From Paractinoplanes polyasparticus (GTDB taxonomy: Bacteria; Actinomycetota; Actinomycetes; Mycobacteriales; Micromonosporaceae), in the NCBI RefSeq assembly GCF_019710575.1, contig NZ_JAHWFK010000032.1, positions 124,001 to 188,000 of the forward strand: a stretch of DNA of 64,000 bases. Reading direction: 5' to 3'. Made by a program: the position numbers and the translations under genes. This document shows, one piece after another, positions 41,911 through 52,047 of the stretch. Position 1 is the stretch's first letter. Each line of letters begins with the position of its first letter. Below the pieces are notes generated by a model. The model had not been told where the DNA came from. It was given only the letters and a program-made list of their open reading frames with translations, and searched no databases.

Positions 41911-41938
41911 GCGCCGGCCCTCAACCAAGGGCCGGCGC
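41911..41938. terminator. Hairpin between convergent flippase and RibD-C genes
   Basis: GCGCCGGCCCT (41911-41921) pairs perfectly with AGGGCCGGCGC (41928-41938) around CAACCA. It lies 25 nt after the flippase stop and 27 nt after the RibD-C stop on the other strand, so it can serve both. Confidence 0.7.
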
Positions 41939-41964
41939 CTCTCCCCCTCCCGGCGCCCGGCCGG

Positions 41965-42657
41965 TCAATTCGGGTCGAAGCGGTCGGACAGGGCGTAACG
42001 CAGCAGGACGACGTCGCCGATCTGGCGCACCTCGGCCAGCGTGGCGCGCCGGCCCGGCCCCCACGGGAAGTCGCCGTCGCTGACGAAGCGCGGCGCCCGC
42101 GAGTCGCCCACGAAGAACGGCGCCACCACCAGCTGCAACTCGTCGGCCAGCCCGGCCGTGAGGAACTGGGTGTGCATGGAGCCGCCACCCTCGACCATCA
42201 GCCGGCGCACACCGCGCCCGGCCAGGTCGGCCGACACCCGGTGCAGGTCGAGAGGGTCGCCGCCGTCGATCACGGTGGCCACCGCGCCGAGCCGCTCGCG
42301 GGCCGACTCACACGTCGACGAGGCGCAGTACACCAGCTTGTCGACGTCCCCTACGGTGAAGAACCGTGCAGCGGGGTCGATGTCGCACCGGCCGGTCACG
42401 GTGACCTTCAGCGGGTTCGCCGGCTCGCCGCGGGCCACCCGGGCCGCGCGGCGCTCGGCCGAGCGCACCAGCAGGCGCGGATCGTCCTGCCGGATGGTCG
42501 CCGCGCCCACGAGGATCGCGTCACAACTGCTACGGACGGAATCAACGCGGTCGAAATCGGCTTCGTTGGAAAGCAGCAGCCGTTCCTGCGCCGCGTCGTC
42601 CAGATATCCGTCGATCGACATGCCGCAGCTCAGCAAGGTGTAAGGACGCAGGACCAC
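41965..42657 (-). CDS. RibD C-terminal / dihydrofolate reductase-like reductase (230 aa)
   Basis: GTG 42657 is 8 nt after GGAGG and gives VLRPYTLLSCGMSIDGYLDD, the standard RibD_C opening. Further motifs are DAILVGAATIRQDDPRLLVR near residue 50, PLKVTVTGRCDIDP near 85 and RRLMVEGGGSMHTQFLTAGLADELQLVVAPFFVGD near 155-190. In riboflavin synthesis this domain reduces the ribosylamino-pyrimidine made after GTP cyclohydrolase II. No deaminase domain is fused. It is divergent from the GTP cyclohydrolase II gene, so the two are likely co-regulated. Confidence 0.87.
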   Translation of the reverse strand: MVLRPYTLLSCGMSIDGYLDDAAQERLLLSNEADFDRVDSVRSSCDAILVGAATIRQDDPRLLVRSAERRAARVARGEPANPLKVTVTGRCDIDPAARFFTVGDVDKLVYCASSTCESARERLGAVATVIDGGDPLDLHRVSADLAGRGVRRLMVEGGGSMHTQFLTAGLADELQLVVAPFFVGDSRAPRFVSDGDFPWGPGRRATLAEVRQIGDVVLLRYALSDRFDPN

Positions 42658-42815
42658 TGATGACGCCTCCAGTAGAGCGACGATCGTCACCCGGGTCGAA
42701 CAGTTGCGTCCAAGATAATCCGCGACACGATTACTGGCACGTTCGCGGTCTGTTGCGGTGCGGTGACTCCGTCGGCGGGTATAGCGGATCAACGGGGAAC
42801 CAACGAGGAGGACCG

Positions 42816-43457
42816 ATGTTAGAAGCCACGCTGCGGCAGCAGGTGACCGTTCCACTGCGTTTCGGCGACGGCTACGCCACGACCGCGCGGGTGATGACCT
42901 TCGACGGGCTCGTCGACGGCAAGGAGCATCTGGCCCTCGGGCTGGGCGACTGGCAGCGCGCGCTGAAGAAATCGGCGGCGGGCGGCCGAGCGCCCCTGGT
43001 GCGGCCGCACAGCGAATGCCTGACCGGCGACGTCTTCGGCAGCCAGCGCTGCGACTGTGGCCCGCAGCTGCGCGAGGCGGTCGAGCGGATCGCCGAGCAG
43101 GGCGGCTTCCTGCTCTATCTGCGGCAGGAGGGTCGCGGCATCGGCCTGTACGCCAAGCTCGACGCCTACGCCCTGCAGGACGCCGGCCTGGACACCTACG
43201 AGGCGAACGTGGCGCTGGGCCGGGGCGAGGACGAGCGCGACTACACCGCCGCCGCCCAGATGCTGCTCGCCTTGGGCGCCGACCGGATCCGGCTGCTGAG
43301 CAACAACCCCGACAAGGCGATCCAGCTGGAGAAGTGCGGCATCGAGGTCGACCAGCGGGTGCCGACCGGGGTGCACATGTCTGCCGCCAACGTGCGCTAC
43401 CTGGCCACGAAGGCCTCGCACACGGCGCACACGATTGAGCTCCCCCTGGCCGAGTGA
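42816..43457 (+). CDS. ribA: GTP cyclohydrolase II (213 aa)
   Basis: ATG 42816 is preceded by GAGGAGG. All landmarks are present: zinc ligands in SECLTGDVFGSQRCDCG (residues 67-82), YLRQEGRGIGLYAKLDAYALQD (101-122), the basic and nucleophile region, and LLSNNPDKAIQLEKCGIEVDQRVP. There is no fused RibB (DHBP synthase) domain and no other riboflavin gene nearby, so this copy probably feeds the neighbouring cluster and not bulk riboflavin. Tyr118 stands where E. coli RibA has its conserved Tyr. Confidence 0.93.
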   Translation: MLEATLRQQVTVPLRFGDGYATTARVMTFDGLVDGKEHLALGLGDWQRALKKSAAGGRAPLVRPHSECLTGDVFGSQRCDCGPQLREAVERIAEQGGFLLYLRQEGRGIGLYAKLDAYALQDAGLDTYEANVALGRGEDERDYTAAAQMLLALGADRIRLLSNNPDKAIQLEKCGIEVDQRVPTGVHMSAANVRYLATKASHTAHTIELPLAE

Positions 43458-43490
43458 CGGTCACGGCTCGGCGTCGGGCAGGATGAGCTG

Positions 43491-45392
43491 ATGGTGGACG
43501 ACCCCTCGCTGGTGCTGGCCGCGGTCGACCAGGTGCCCTTCATCCTCGCCGTGTGCGAGGGCCCCGACCTGCGGGTGCTGACGCTCAGCGCGGCCACCCG
43601 CTCGCTGCTGGCCGGCCGCGAGTTCAGCGGCCGGCCCATCGGCGAGGTGCTCAGCGACCTGGCCGGGCAGCAGTTCGTCGACGCCTACCACGACGTCTAC
43701 CGCACCGGGGAGCCGATCAACGGCCGGGAGTGGCGGGCCCACATCACGGCGCCGGACGGATCGGTGCACGAGATGTTCGCGAACTTCACGATCACGCCGT
43801 GGAACGTCGGCGGTGAGCGGCGCGGCGTGATCGGGATCGGCTTCGACGTCACCGAGGCGGTGCGGCAGCGACAGGCCGCCGCCGAACGGACGGCCCATCT
43901 GGAACGGCGGTACGCCGAGAGCCGCGAGGTGATCACCGCCCTGCAGCGTGAGCTGCTGCCGGCGGGTCTGCCCGTGCTGCCGGGGGCACAGCTCGCGGCC
44001 AGCTATCTGGTCGCGGAGGCCGACACGGCTGCGGGCGGCGACTGGTTCGACGCGGTCGCCCAGCGGGACGGCCGTATCGCGCTGATCGTCGGCGACGTGG
44101 TGGGGCACGGGGTCACCGCCTCGGGCGTGATGGGCCAGCTGCGCGCGGTCTTGCAGGACAGGCTCGAGGAGGGCGCCGGGATCGTCGAGGCGCTGACCGC
44201 GGCCGACCGCTTCGCCGCCCGGGTGCCGGCCGCGCACGCGACGACGGTGGCGCTGGTCGTGCTCGACCCGGTGAGCGGGGAGGTCGCCTATTGCACGGCC
44301 GGGCACCCGGCGCCGCTGGTGGTCGGGCCGACGGGCGCGACGCGATACCTGCCGCCGACCGACGGGGCGCCGCTGGGGACGGGCGGCGCCTTCCCGGTGC
44401 GCCACGACAACCTCGGCCCCGGCGACCTGCTGCTGCTCTACAGCGACGGGATTCTCGAGCGGCCCGGACGCGACCACCCGTCGAGCGCCGCCGAGCTGGC
44501 CCAGGTGGCAGCCGACAGCGCGGCCGGGCGGGCCCTGCACGACCCGGCGGCAACCCCGGTCGAACGGGTCTGCTCGCAGACGGTCGAACTGCTGGTGCGG
44601 GCCGCCGGGCACACCGACGACATCACCCTGCTCGCGGTTCAGCGCGTTCCCGTCGTGGCCGACCTCGCCCTCGAACTGCCGGCGCAGCCGGGCGAGCTGC
44701 GGGCGGCCCGGCAGCGCCTGGGCGAGTGGCTCGGGCAGATCGGCGCGACCGCGGAGGACGCATTCGCTCTGCAGCACGCGGTGGGCGAGCTGCTGGCCAA
44801 CGCCGTCGAGCACGCCGGCACGGCGCCGGAGGCGACCGTCACGCTCGACGCGACGCTGAACCCGGCCGGGGTGGTGCTGGTCTCGATCACCGACGGCGGC
44901 CAGTGGCGGGAGCCGCAGCAGCAGGTGAACCGCGGACGCGGGCTGGCTATGGCGGCCCAGCTGGTCTCGATGCTCAAGGTGGACCACGACGCGACGGGCA
45001 CGGTGGCCCGGGTGGCGAAGCCGCTGAGCCGGCCGGCCCGGCTGCTCGACCTCTCGGCCGCGGGCCCGGTGGTGGCGGCGGACGGCGAACCCCCGTTCCG
45101 GATCGTCGAGCAGGCGGGCGGCGACGAGACCCGGGTGCGGGTGGAAGGGCCGCTCGACCTGTCGACGGCGGCCCTCGCCCGGCGGGAACTGCTGCGGCGC
45201 AGCCGGGGCGGCACGATACCGATGACGGTGGACCTGTCGGGGGTCACCCATCTGTCGAGCGCCGGGGTGTCGGCGCTGCACCACATCGCGGGTCAGCATG
45301 CGACTCAGGACGCTCCTCTCGTGCTCGATGCCGCGCCGGGCACGCCCGCACAGGTGATTCTGGCGTTGGTGGCCCTGCTGCCGGCACGCTGA
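43491..45392 (+). CDS. PAS - PP2C (SpoIIE) phosphatase - HATPase - STAS regulator (633 aa)
   Basis: Four modules in one chain. A PAS domain covers residues 10-120 (LTLSAATRSLLAGREFSGRPIGEVL). A SpoIIE-type PP2C covers about 150-385, with GGDWFDAVAQRDGRIALIVGDVVGHG and LLLLYSDGILERPG (metal-binding Asp/Gly). A GHKL ATPase covers about 395-510, with ALQHAVGELLANAVEHAGT and NRGRGLAMAAQLV. A STAS domain covers about 535-633, with MTVDLSGVTHLSSAGVSAL and the phosphorylatable Ser context. This packs phosphatase, kinase and antagonist of a partner-switch pathway into one protein. A sigma factor target could be the SigB/F-type factor at 11311. Confidence 0.88.
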   Translation: MVDDPSLVLAAVDQVPFILAVCEGPDLRVLTLSAATRSLLAGREFSGRPIGEVLSDLAGQQFVDAYHDVYRTGEPINGREWRAHITAPDGSVHEMFANFTITPWNVGGERRGVIGIGFDVTEAVRQRQAAAERTAHLERRYAESREVITALQRELLPAGLPVLPGAQLAASYLVAEADTAAGGDWFDAVAQRDGRIALIVGDVVGHGVTASGVMGQLRAVLQDRLEEGAGIVEALTAADRFAARVPAAHATTVALVVLDPVSGEVAYCTAGHPAPLVVGPTGATRYLPPTDGAPLGTGGAFPVRHDNLGPGDLLLLYSDGILERPGRDHPSSAAELAQVAADSAAGRALHDPAATPVERVCSQTVELLVRAAGHTDDITLLAVQRVPVVADLALELPAQPGELRAARQRLGEWLGQIGATAEDAFALQHAVGELLANAVEHAGTAPEATVTLDATLNPAGVVLVSITDGGQWREPQQQVNRGRGLAMAAQLVSMLKVDHDATGTVARVAKPLSRPARLLDLSAAGPVVAADGEPPFRIVEQAGGDETRVRVEGPLDLSTAALARRELLRRSRGGTIPMTVDLSGVTHLSSAGVSALHHIAGQHATQDAPLVLDAAPGTPAQVILALVALLPAR

Positions 45393-45424
45393 CAGCCTCC
45401 TCCGGCCGGCGTACCGCCTGCGGG

Positions 45425-45450
45425 TTATCCACAATTCGCCGTTGTCCACA
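45425..45450 (+). promoter_or_regulatory. Two tandem DnaA boxes upstream of recQ
   Basis: TTATCCACA (45425-45433) is the classical DnaA box and TTGTCCACA (45442-45450) the actinobacterial form, 17 bp apart and in the same orientation, in the 99-bp gap before recQ. A TACTGT hexamer at 45480-45485 may be the -10 element, which would make recQ nearly leaderless. Confidence 0.6.
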
Positions 45451-45491
45451 GGGCTTCGCACGGGAGTCGCGTTTCTCTGTACTGTCGCGGG

Positions 45492-47519
<2,028 letters not shown>

Positions 47520-47713
47520 TCCCGGCCGGGCGAGCGCCACGAACCAGGCTCAGCGAGCCGGACAGGCCGACCTGGGCCGCCGGTCTGTCCGGTGCTGGCC
47601 GGTTGGCCGGGAAAGTCGGCCGGAGGTCGGTGGCCGGGGCTGGCGCGAGCCCCGTACCGTGCCTGCGGTACGGAGCGTGAAGATCGCTTCGGCGTGAACG
47701 AGGGGGACGCAAC

Positions 47714-48097
47714 GTGGGGGCACGTCTTGCCGTGGTGGGCACCGTTCTGGTCGCTCTGACCGGGCTGGGGACACTGAGCGCCTGCTCGGACGACAAGTCG
47801 GACCAGGCGGCCTTCGTCGAGGCGGAGAAGCAGGCGGCCGAGGCGGGCCTGCCCAAGGGCGACGAACAGACATATCTCACGGCGCTGACGGCGGTGGACG
47901 CCAAGCTGACCGCCGACAAGAAGGCCGCGCTCGACAACGGCTACAACCTGTGCACCGACTTCACCAACGGCATGACGACGAGCGAGACCGTCATCGACGC
48001 GATCGACATGTTCCAGGTCGACGCCAAGAAGGGCCAGAAGATCGTGGCCATCGCCAAGACCAACCTCTGCAAGCCCTCCGCGTCCAAGGGCAGCTGA
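47714..48097 (+). CDS. Small DUF732-like lipoprotein (127 aa)
   Basis: GTG 47714 follows GAGGGGGA. The signal ends LGTLSACS with a lipobox-type Cys near residue 24, then charged helical sequence (QAAFVEAEKQAAEAGLPK, TALTAVDAKLTADKKAALDNGYNLCTDF) and a C-terminal Cys that may pair with the internal one. The length and the two late cysteines fit the DUF732 exported proteins of actinobacteria. Function unknown. A hairpin follows directly. Confidence 0.75.
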   Translation: MGARLAVVGTVLVALTGLGTLSACSDDKSDQAAFVEAEKQAAEAGLPKGDEQTYLTALTAVDAKLTADKKAALDNGYNLCTDFTNGMTTSETVIDAIDMFQVDAKKGQKIVAIAKTNLCKPSASKGS

Positions 48098-48106
48098 CCA
48101 GCCGGC

Positions 48107-48132
48107 CGGCCGGGCGCCGTCGCGCCCGGCCG
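48107..48132. terminator. Hairpin between convergent lipoprotein and VOC genes
   Basis: CGGCCGGGCGC (48107-48117) and GCGCCCGGCCG (48122-48132) form a perfect 11-bp stem around CGTC. It sits in the 42-bp gap between two gene ends on opposite strands, so it probably terminates both. No U-tract. Confidence 0.7.
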
Positions 48133-48139
48133 TGTGCCG

Positions 48140-48550
48140 TCACTGCGGGACCACGACGTCGATCATCCAGGGGACGCCGAACTTGTCGGTGAGCTGGCCG
48201 TAGAGGTCGCCCCACATCTGCTTCTCGAACGGCAACTGCACGGTGCCGCCGTCGGCCAGCTTCTCCCAGACCTCTTCCAGGCCCTCGCCGGGGTCGCCGC
48301 TCAGGCTGACCGTGATCGTGTTGCCCGGGTTGAAGGGCATGCCGGGGGCCGTGTCGGAGGCCATCAGCAGGTAACCCTTCTCGCTGGTCAGCATCGCGTG
48401 CATGACCTTGTCGGCGATCGCCGGGTCGGGCGCGCCGAACTCGCCGAACGTATTGACCCTGAGCTCGCCGCCGAGGATCGAGTGGTAGAACTCCATGGCC
48501 TCGCGGGCGTTGCCGTCGAAGGTCAGGTAGGGGTTGAGCTGAGACGCCAT
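48140..48550 (-). CDS. VOC/PhnB-like family protein (136 aa)
   Basis: ATG 48550 gives MASQLNPYLTFDGNAREAMEFYHSILGGEL, the typical PhnB/DUF1338-like glyoxalase-fold start, followed by VMHAMLTSEKGYLLMASD and GTVQLPFEKQMWGDLYGQLTDKFGVPWMIDV. The longer frame to 48616 is rejected because the family start is exact. Function not known; many members are annotated from fold alone. Confidence 0.87.
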   Translation of the reverse strand: MASQLNPYLTFDGNAREAMEFYHSILGGELRVNTFGEFGAPDPAIADKVMHAMLTSEKGYLLMASDTAPGMPFNPGNTITVSLSGDPGEGLEEVWEKLADGGTVQLPFEKQMWGDLYGQLTDKFGVPWMIDVVVPQ

Positions 48551-48698
48551 CACAGACTCCCTTGGCTGCTGGAACGACTGCTGAACGACCTCGACGCTAG
48601 ACCCGCCCTCCGACAAAAATGAGCCTCCGGCCCGATCGGCACCCGAACAGTGGCCCGCATCCCGGGCGAAGCCGACGAAATGCGGGCCGTGAGTCCCG

Positions 48699-51389
48699 TC
48701 AGCGGTGGTCGGAGCCGGCCGACTCCACTGCTGCCCGGCCCGCCTCGAGGCGGGCGATCGGCACCCGGAACGGCGAGCACGACACGTAGTCGAGCCCGAC
48801 CTCGTGGAAGAAGTGCACCGACTCCGGGTCGCCGCCGTGCTCGCCGCAGACGCCGAGCTTCAGGCCGGGGCGGGTGGCCCGGCCCTCCTCGCCGGCGATC
48901 CGGACCAGCCGCCCCACGCCGTCGCGGTCGATCGACTCGAACGGCGAGATGCCGAAGATGCCCAGTTCCAGGTAGCGCCAGAAGAACGCGCCCTCGACGT
49001 CGTCACGCGAGAAGCCCCACGCCATCTGAGTCAGGTCGTTCGTGCCGAACGAGAAGAACTCGGCCGCCTCGGCGATCTGCCCGGCGGTCAGCGCCGCCCG
49101 CGGCACCTCGATCATCGTGCCGATGAGCACCTCGACACCCGAGTCACCGACCACCTCAGCGATGATCTTCTCGGCCTCGGCCCGTACGGTCTCGAGCTCC
49201 TGCACCGCCCCGACCAGCGGGACCATGATCTCGGGTCGCGGCCGGCCGCCCTCGGCGGCCAGCGCGACCGCGGCCTCGGCGATCGCCCGCACCTGCATGG
49301 CGAACAGACCCGGGATGACCAGGCCCAGGCGTACGCCGCGCAGACCCAGCATCGGGTTCGACTCGTGCATGCGCCGCACGGCCGCCAGCATCCGCTCGTC
49401 GCGCTCCGCCTCCTCGGAGTCCTCGCCGCGCTCTTTGGCCACCGCCACCTGCACCGCCAGCTCCTCCAGGGACGGCAGGAACTCGTGCAGCGGCGGGTCG
49501 ATCAGCCGGACGGTGACCGGCAGGCCGTTCATCTCCCGGAAGATCTCCAGGAAGTCGTTCCGCTGCAACGGCTGCAGCGCGGCCAGCGCGTCGTCGCGTT
49601 CGGTCTTGTTGTGGGCCAGGATCAGCCGTTCGACCAGCTCACGCCGGTCACCCAGGAACATGTGCTCGGTACGGCAGAGACCGATGCCGTGCGCCCCGAA
49701 GCGCCGGGCGCGCGCCGCGTCCGGACCGGTGTCGGCGTTCGTCCGCACCCGCAGCCGGGCCCGCTCGTCGGCGTGGGTCATCAGCTGGTGCACGGCGGCG
49801 ACCAGCGGCTCGTTGGCCAGGGCGGGGTCGAGGTCGCCCTCGAAGTACTGCACCACCTCGGACGGCCGCACCGGCACCTCGCCCCGGTAGACCCGCCCGG
49901 TCGTGCCGTCGATCGAGATCACGTCACCCTCGCGCACGACCTCGCCGTGCACGGTGAACTGGTCACGGCCGACCTCCATCTGATCCGCGCCGCAGACACA
50001 GGTCTTGCCCATGCCGCGGGCCACGACGGCCGCGTGCGACGTCTTGCCGCCGCGCGCGGTGAGGATGCCCTGCGCCGCGATCATGCCGGGCAGGTCGTCG
50101 GGGTTCGTCTCCCGGCGTACGAGAATGACCTTCTCCCCCGCCGCCGCCAGCTCGACCGCCCGGGCCGAGGTGAAGACGACCGCCCCGTACGCCGCGCCGG
50201 GCGAAGCGCCGACGCCGCGAGTCAGGGACGTCGGGTCGCCGCCGAGGTCGAACCGCGGGAACATGAGCTGGGCCAATTGGGCGCCGCTGACCCGGGTGAC
50301 CGCCTCGTCGAGGTCGATCATGCCCTCCTCGACCAGTTGCGCGGCGATCGTGAAGGCCGCCGCCGCGGTGCGCTTGCCGACCCGGGTCTGCAGCATCCAG
50401 AGCTTGCCGCGCTCGATCGTGAACTCGATGTCGCACAGGTCGTGATAATGCCCCTCGAGCGTCGCCATGATCTGCAGCAACTCGTCGTACGACTTCTTGT
50501 CGATCTTCTCGAGGTCGGCCAGGGGAAGCGTGTTCCGGATGCCCGCCACGACGTCCTCGCCCTGCGCGTTCTGCAGGTAGTCGCCGTAGATGCCGCTCTC
50601 GCCGGTGGCCGGGTCGCGGGTGAACGCGACGCCCGTGCCGGAATCGGGCCCGAGATTGCCGAACACCATCGCCACCACGTTGACGGCGGTGCCGAGGTCG
50701 GCCGGGATGCGTTCCTGCCGGCGGTAGAGCACGGCCCGGTCGGCGTTCCAGGATCGGAAAACCGCCTCGATCGCGAGGTCGAGCTGCTGCCGCGGATCCT
50801 GCGGGAAATCGTGGCCGACGTGCTTCACGAAGACATTTTTGTACGCCGAGACCAGCGATTTGAGATCGTCGGCGTCCAATTGCACGTCGTCCCGGACGCC
50901 CTTGGCCTGTTTCGCCTTGTGCAGCGCGTCCTCGAACTCCTCGCCCGGCACGTCGCACACGGTCTTGCCGTACATCTGAATGAGCCGGCGGTACGAATCC
51001 CAGGCGAAACGGTCGTTGCCCCCCGCCTGGCGCGAGAGCCCGGCCACCGACTCGTCGTTGAGACCGACGTTGAGAACGGTCTCCATCATGCCGGGCATCG
51101 AGAACTTCGCGCCCGACCGCACGCTGACCAGCAGCGGATCGGCCGGATCGCCGAGCCGGCGGCCCATCGCCGCCTCGAGCGCGGCCAGATGCCGGTCGAT
51201 CTCGTCGTCGAGACCGTCGACATGCGAGCCCTCGGCCAGGAATCGCTGGCAGGCCTCGGTGGTGATGGTGAAGCCGGCCGGAACCGGCAGGCCGAGATTG
51301 GTCATCTCCGCGAGATTGGCGCCCTTGCCCCCGAGAAGGTCTTTGAGATCCTTGTTCCCCTCGGCGAAGTCGTAGACGAACTTTGCCAT
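48699..51389 (-). CDS. ppdK: Pyruvate, phosphate dikinase (896 aa)
   Basis: ATG 51389 with GGAGG upstream. Nucleotide domain: VYDFAEGNKDLKDLLGGKGANLAEMTNLGLPVPAGFTITTEAC. Swivelling domain with phosphohistidine: ARGGKTSHAAVVARGMGKTCVCG near residue 450. PEP-binding domain: ARRFGAHGIGLCRTEHMFLG, FFSFGTNDLTQMAWGFSRDD near 755 and KLGVCGEHGGDP near 830. The length is normal. It interconverts pyruvate + ATP + phosphate with PEP + AMP + PPi, giving a gluconeogenic bypass. No PDRP-type regulator is beside it. Confidence 0.96.
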   Translation of the reverse strand: MAKFVYDFAEGNKDLKDLLGGKGANLAEMTNLGLPVPAGFTITTEACQRFLAEGSHVDGLDDEIDRHLAALEAAMGRRLGDPADPLLVSVRSGAKFSMPGMMETVLNVGLNDESVAGLSRQAGGNDRFAWDSYRRLIQMYGKTVCDVPGEEFEDALHKAKQAKGVRDDVQLDADDLKSLVSAYKNVFVKHVGHDFPQDPRQQLDLAIEAVFRSWNADRAVLYRRQERIPADLGTAVNVVAMVFGNLGPDSGTGVAFTRDPATGESGIYGDYLQNAQGEDVVAGIRNTLPLADLEKIDKKSYDELLQIMATLEGHYHDLCDIEFTIERGKLWMLQTRVGKRTAAAAFTIAAQLVEEGMIDLDEAVTRVSGAQLAQLMFPRFDLGGDPTSLTRGVGASPGAAYGAVVFTSARAVELAAAGEKVILVRRETNPDDLPGMIAAQGILTARGGKTSHAAVVARGMGKTCVCGADQMEVGRDQFTVHGEVVREGDVISIDGTTGRVYRGEVPVRPSEVVQYFEGDLDPALANEPLVAAVHQLMTHADERARLRVRTNADTGPDAARARRFGAHGIGLCRTEHMFLGDRRELVERLILAHNKTERDDALAALQPLQRNDFLEIFREMNGLPVTVRLIDPPLHEFLPSLEELAVQVAVAKERGEDSEEAERDERMLAAVRRMHESNPMLGLRGVRLGLVIPGLFAMQVRAIAEAAVALAAEGGRPRPEIMVPLVGAVQELETVRAEAEKIIAEVVGDSGVEVLIGTMIEVPRAALTAGQIAEAAEFFSFGTNDLTQMAWGFSRDDVEGAFFWRYLELGIFGISPFESIDRDGVGRLVRIAGEEGRATRPGLKLGVCGEHGGDPESVHFFHEVGLDYVSCSPFRVPIARLEAGRAAVESAGSDHR

Positions 51390-51570
51390 CGCCAGTCACC
51401 TCCGGTTTTGATTCCTCGGCCGAACTGGTTTCTGCCCCAAGGTTCGTAAGGCTATGCAGAGGTTGACCGAATAGTTAACAGTCCCGTGGGGTATTCCACA
51501 GGTGTTCGACACCCCCTGTTCGGTAAGCGCTTTCTCCGCGCAGTTCCGCGCAGCGGGACCGTCGAGTAGC

Positions 51571-52047
51571 GTGGCCGCGGTGGAGGGACTGCGACGGCGT
51601 TGCGAGGCGAAGCTGCGGGGCCTGCGCGTGCCCGACCCCTTCGACCTCGACGAATTCTGTGACGAGGTGGCCGCCCGCCGCGGTCGCCCGCTGATCCGGC
51701 GGCCGGTTCCCGGGCTCACCGCCGACGCGCCCTGCGGGCTGTGGATCGGCACCGAGCGGGCCGATCACGTCTTCTACGACCCCGGCACCTCGCCGCTGCA
51801 CGCGGAGCACATCGTGCTGCACGAGTTGTCGCACATCCTCTGCGGACACTCGGGGGCCGACGCGGCGCTCGCGCGGCTCTTCCCCGACCTCGAGCCGGGC
51901 GCCGTGCGGCGCATGCTGGGCCGGGTCGCGTACACCGACGCGCAGGAACGCGAGGCCGAGATGATGGCGTCGCTGATCCGCGGCCGCTCCGCCCGCGGAC
52001 CGTGCACCACGCTCGGCCGGGTGGCGGACGCGCTGGGCTTCGAATGA
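51571..52047 (+). CDS. ImmA/IrrE-type metallopeptidase (158 aa)
   Basis: The zinc motif HELSHILCGH near residue 88 and the downstream EREAEMMASLI Glu region are the ImmA/IrrE hallmark. Starts are ambiguous: GTG 51571 or 51580, or an upstream ATG 51502 that adds an unconserved stretch. Such peptidases cleave or inactivate XRE-type repressors. Its stop overlaps the start of the membrane gene (ATGA) and an XRE regulator lies at 53050, so the three likely form one circuit. Confidence 0.85.
   Translation: MAAVEGLRRRCEAKLRGLRVPDPFDLDEFCDEVAARRGRPLIRRPVPGLTADAPCGLWIGTERADHVFYDPGTSPLHAEHIVLHELSHILCGHSGADAALARLFPDLEPGAVRRMLGRVAYTDAQEREAEMMASLIRGRSARGPCTTLGRVADALGFE

Noticed and set aside
45425..45450. 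Replication origin
   Set aside because: Only two DnaA boxes and no dnaA, dnaN or gyrB nearby. A regulatory role for recQ is more likely.
48705..51449. 914-codon frame opposite ppdK
   Set aside because: Antisense shadow of a clear pyruvate phosphate dikinase; no motifs of its own.
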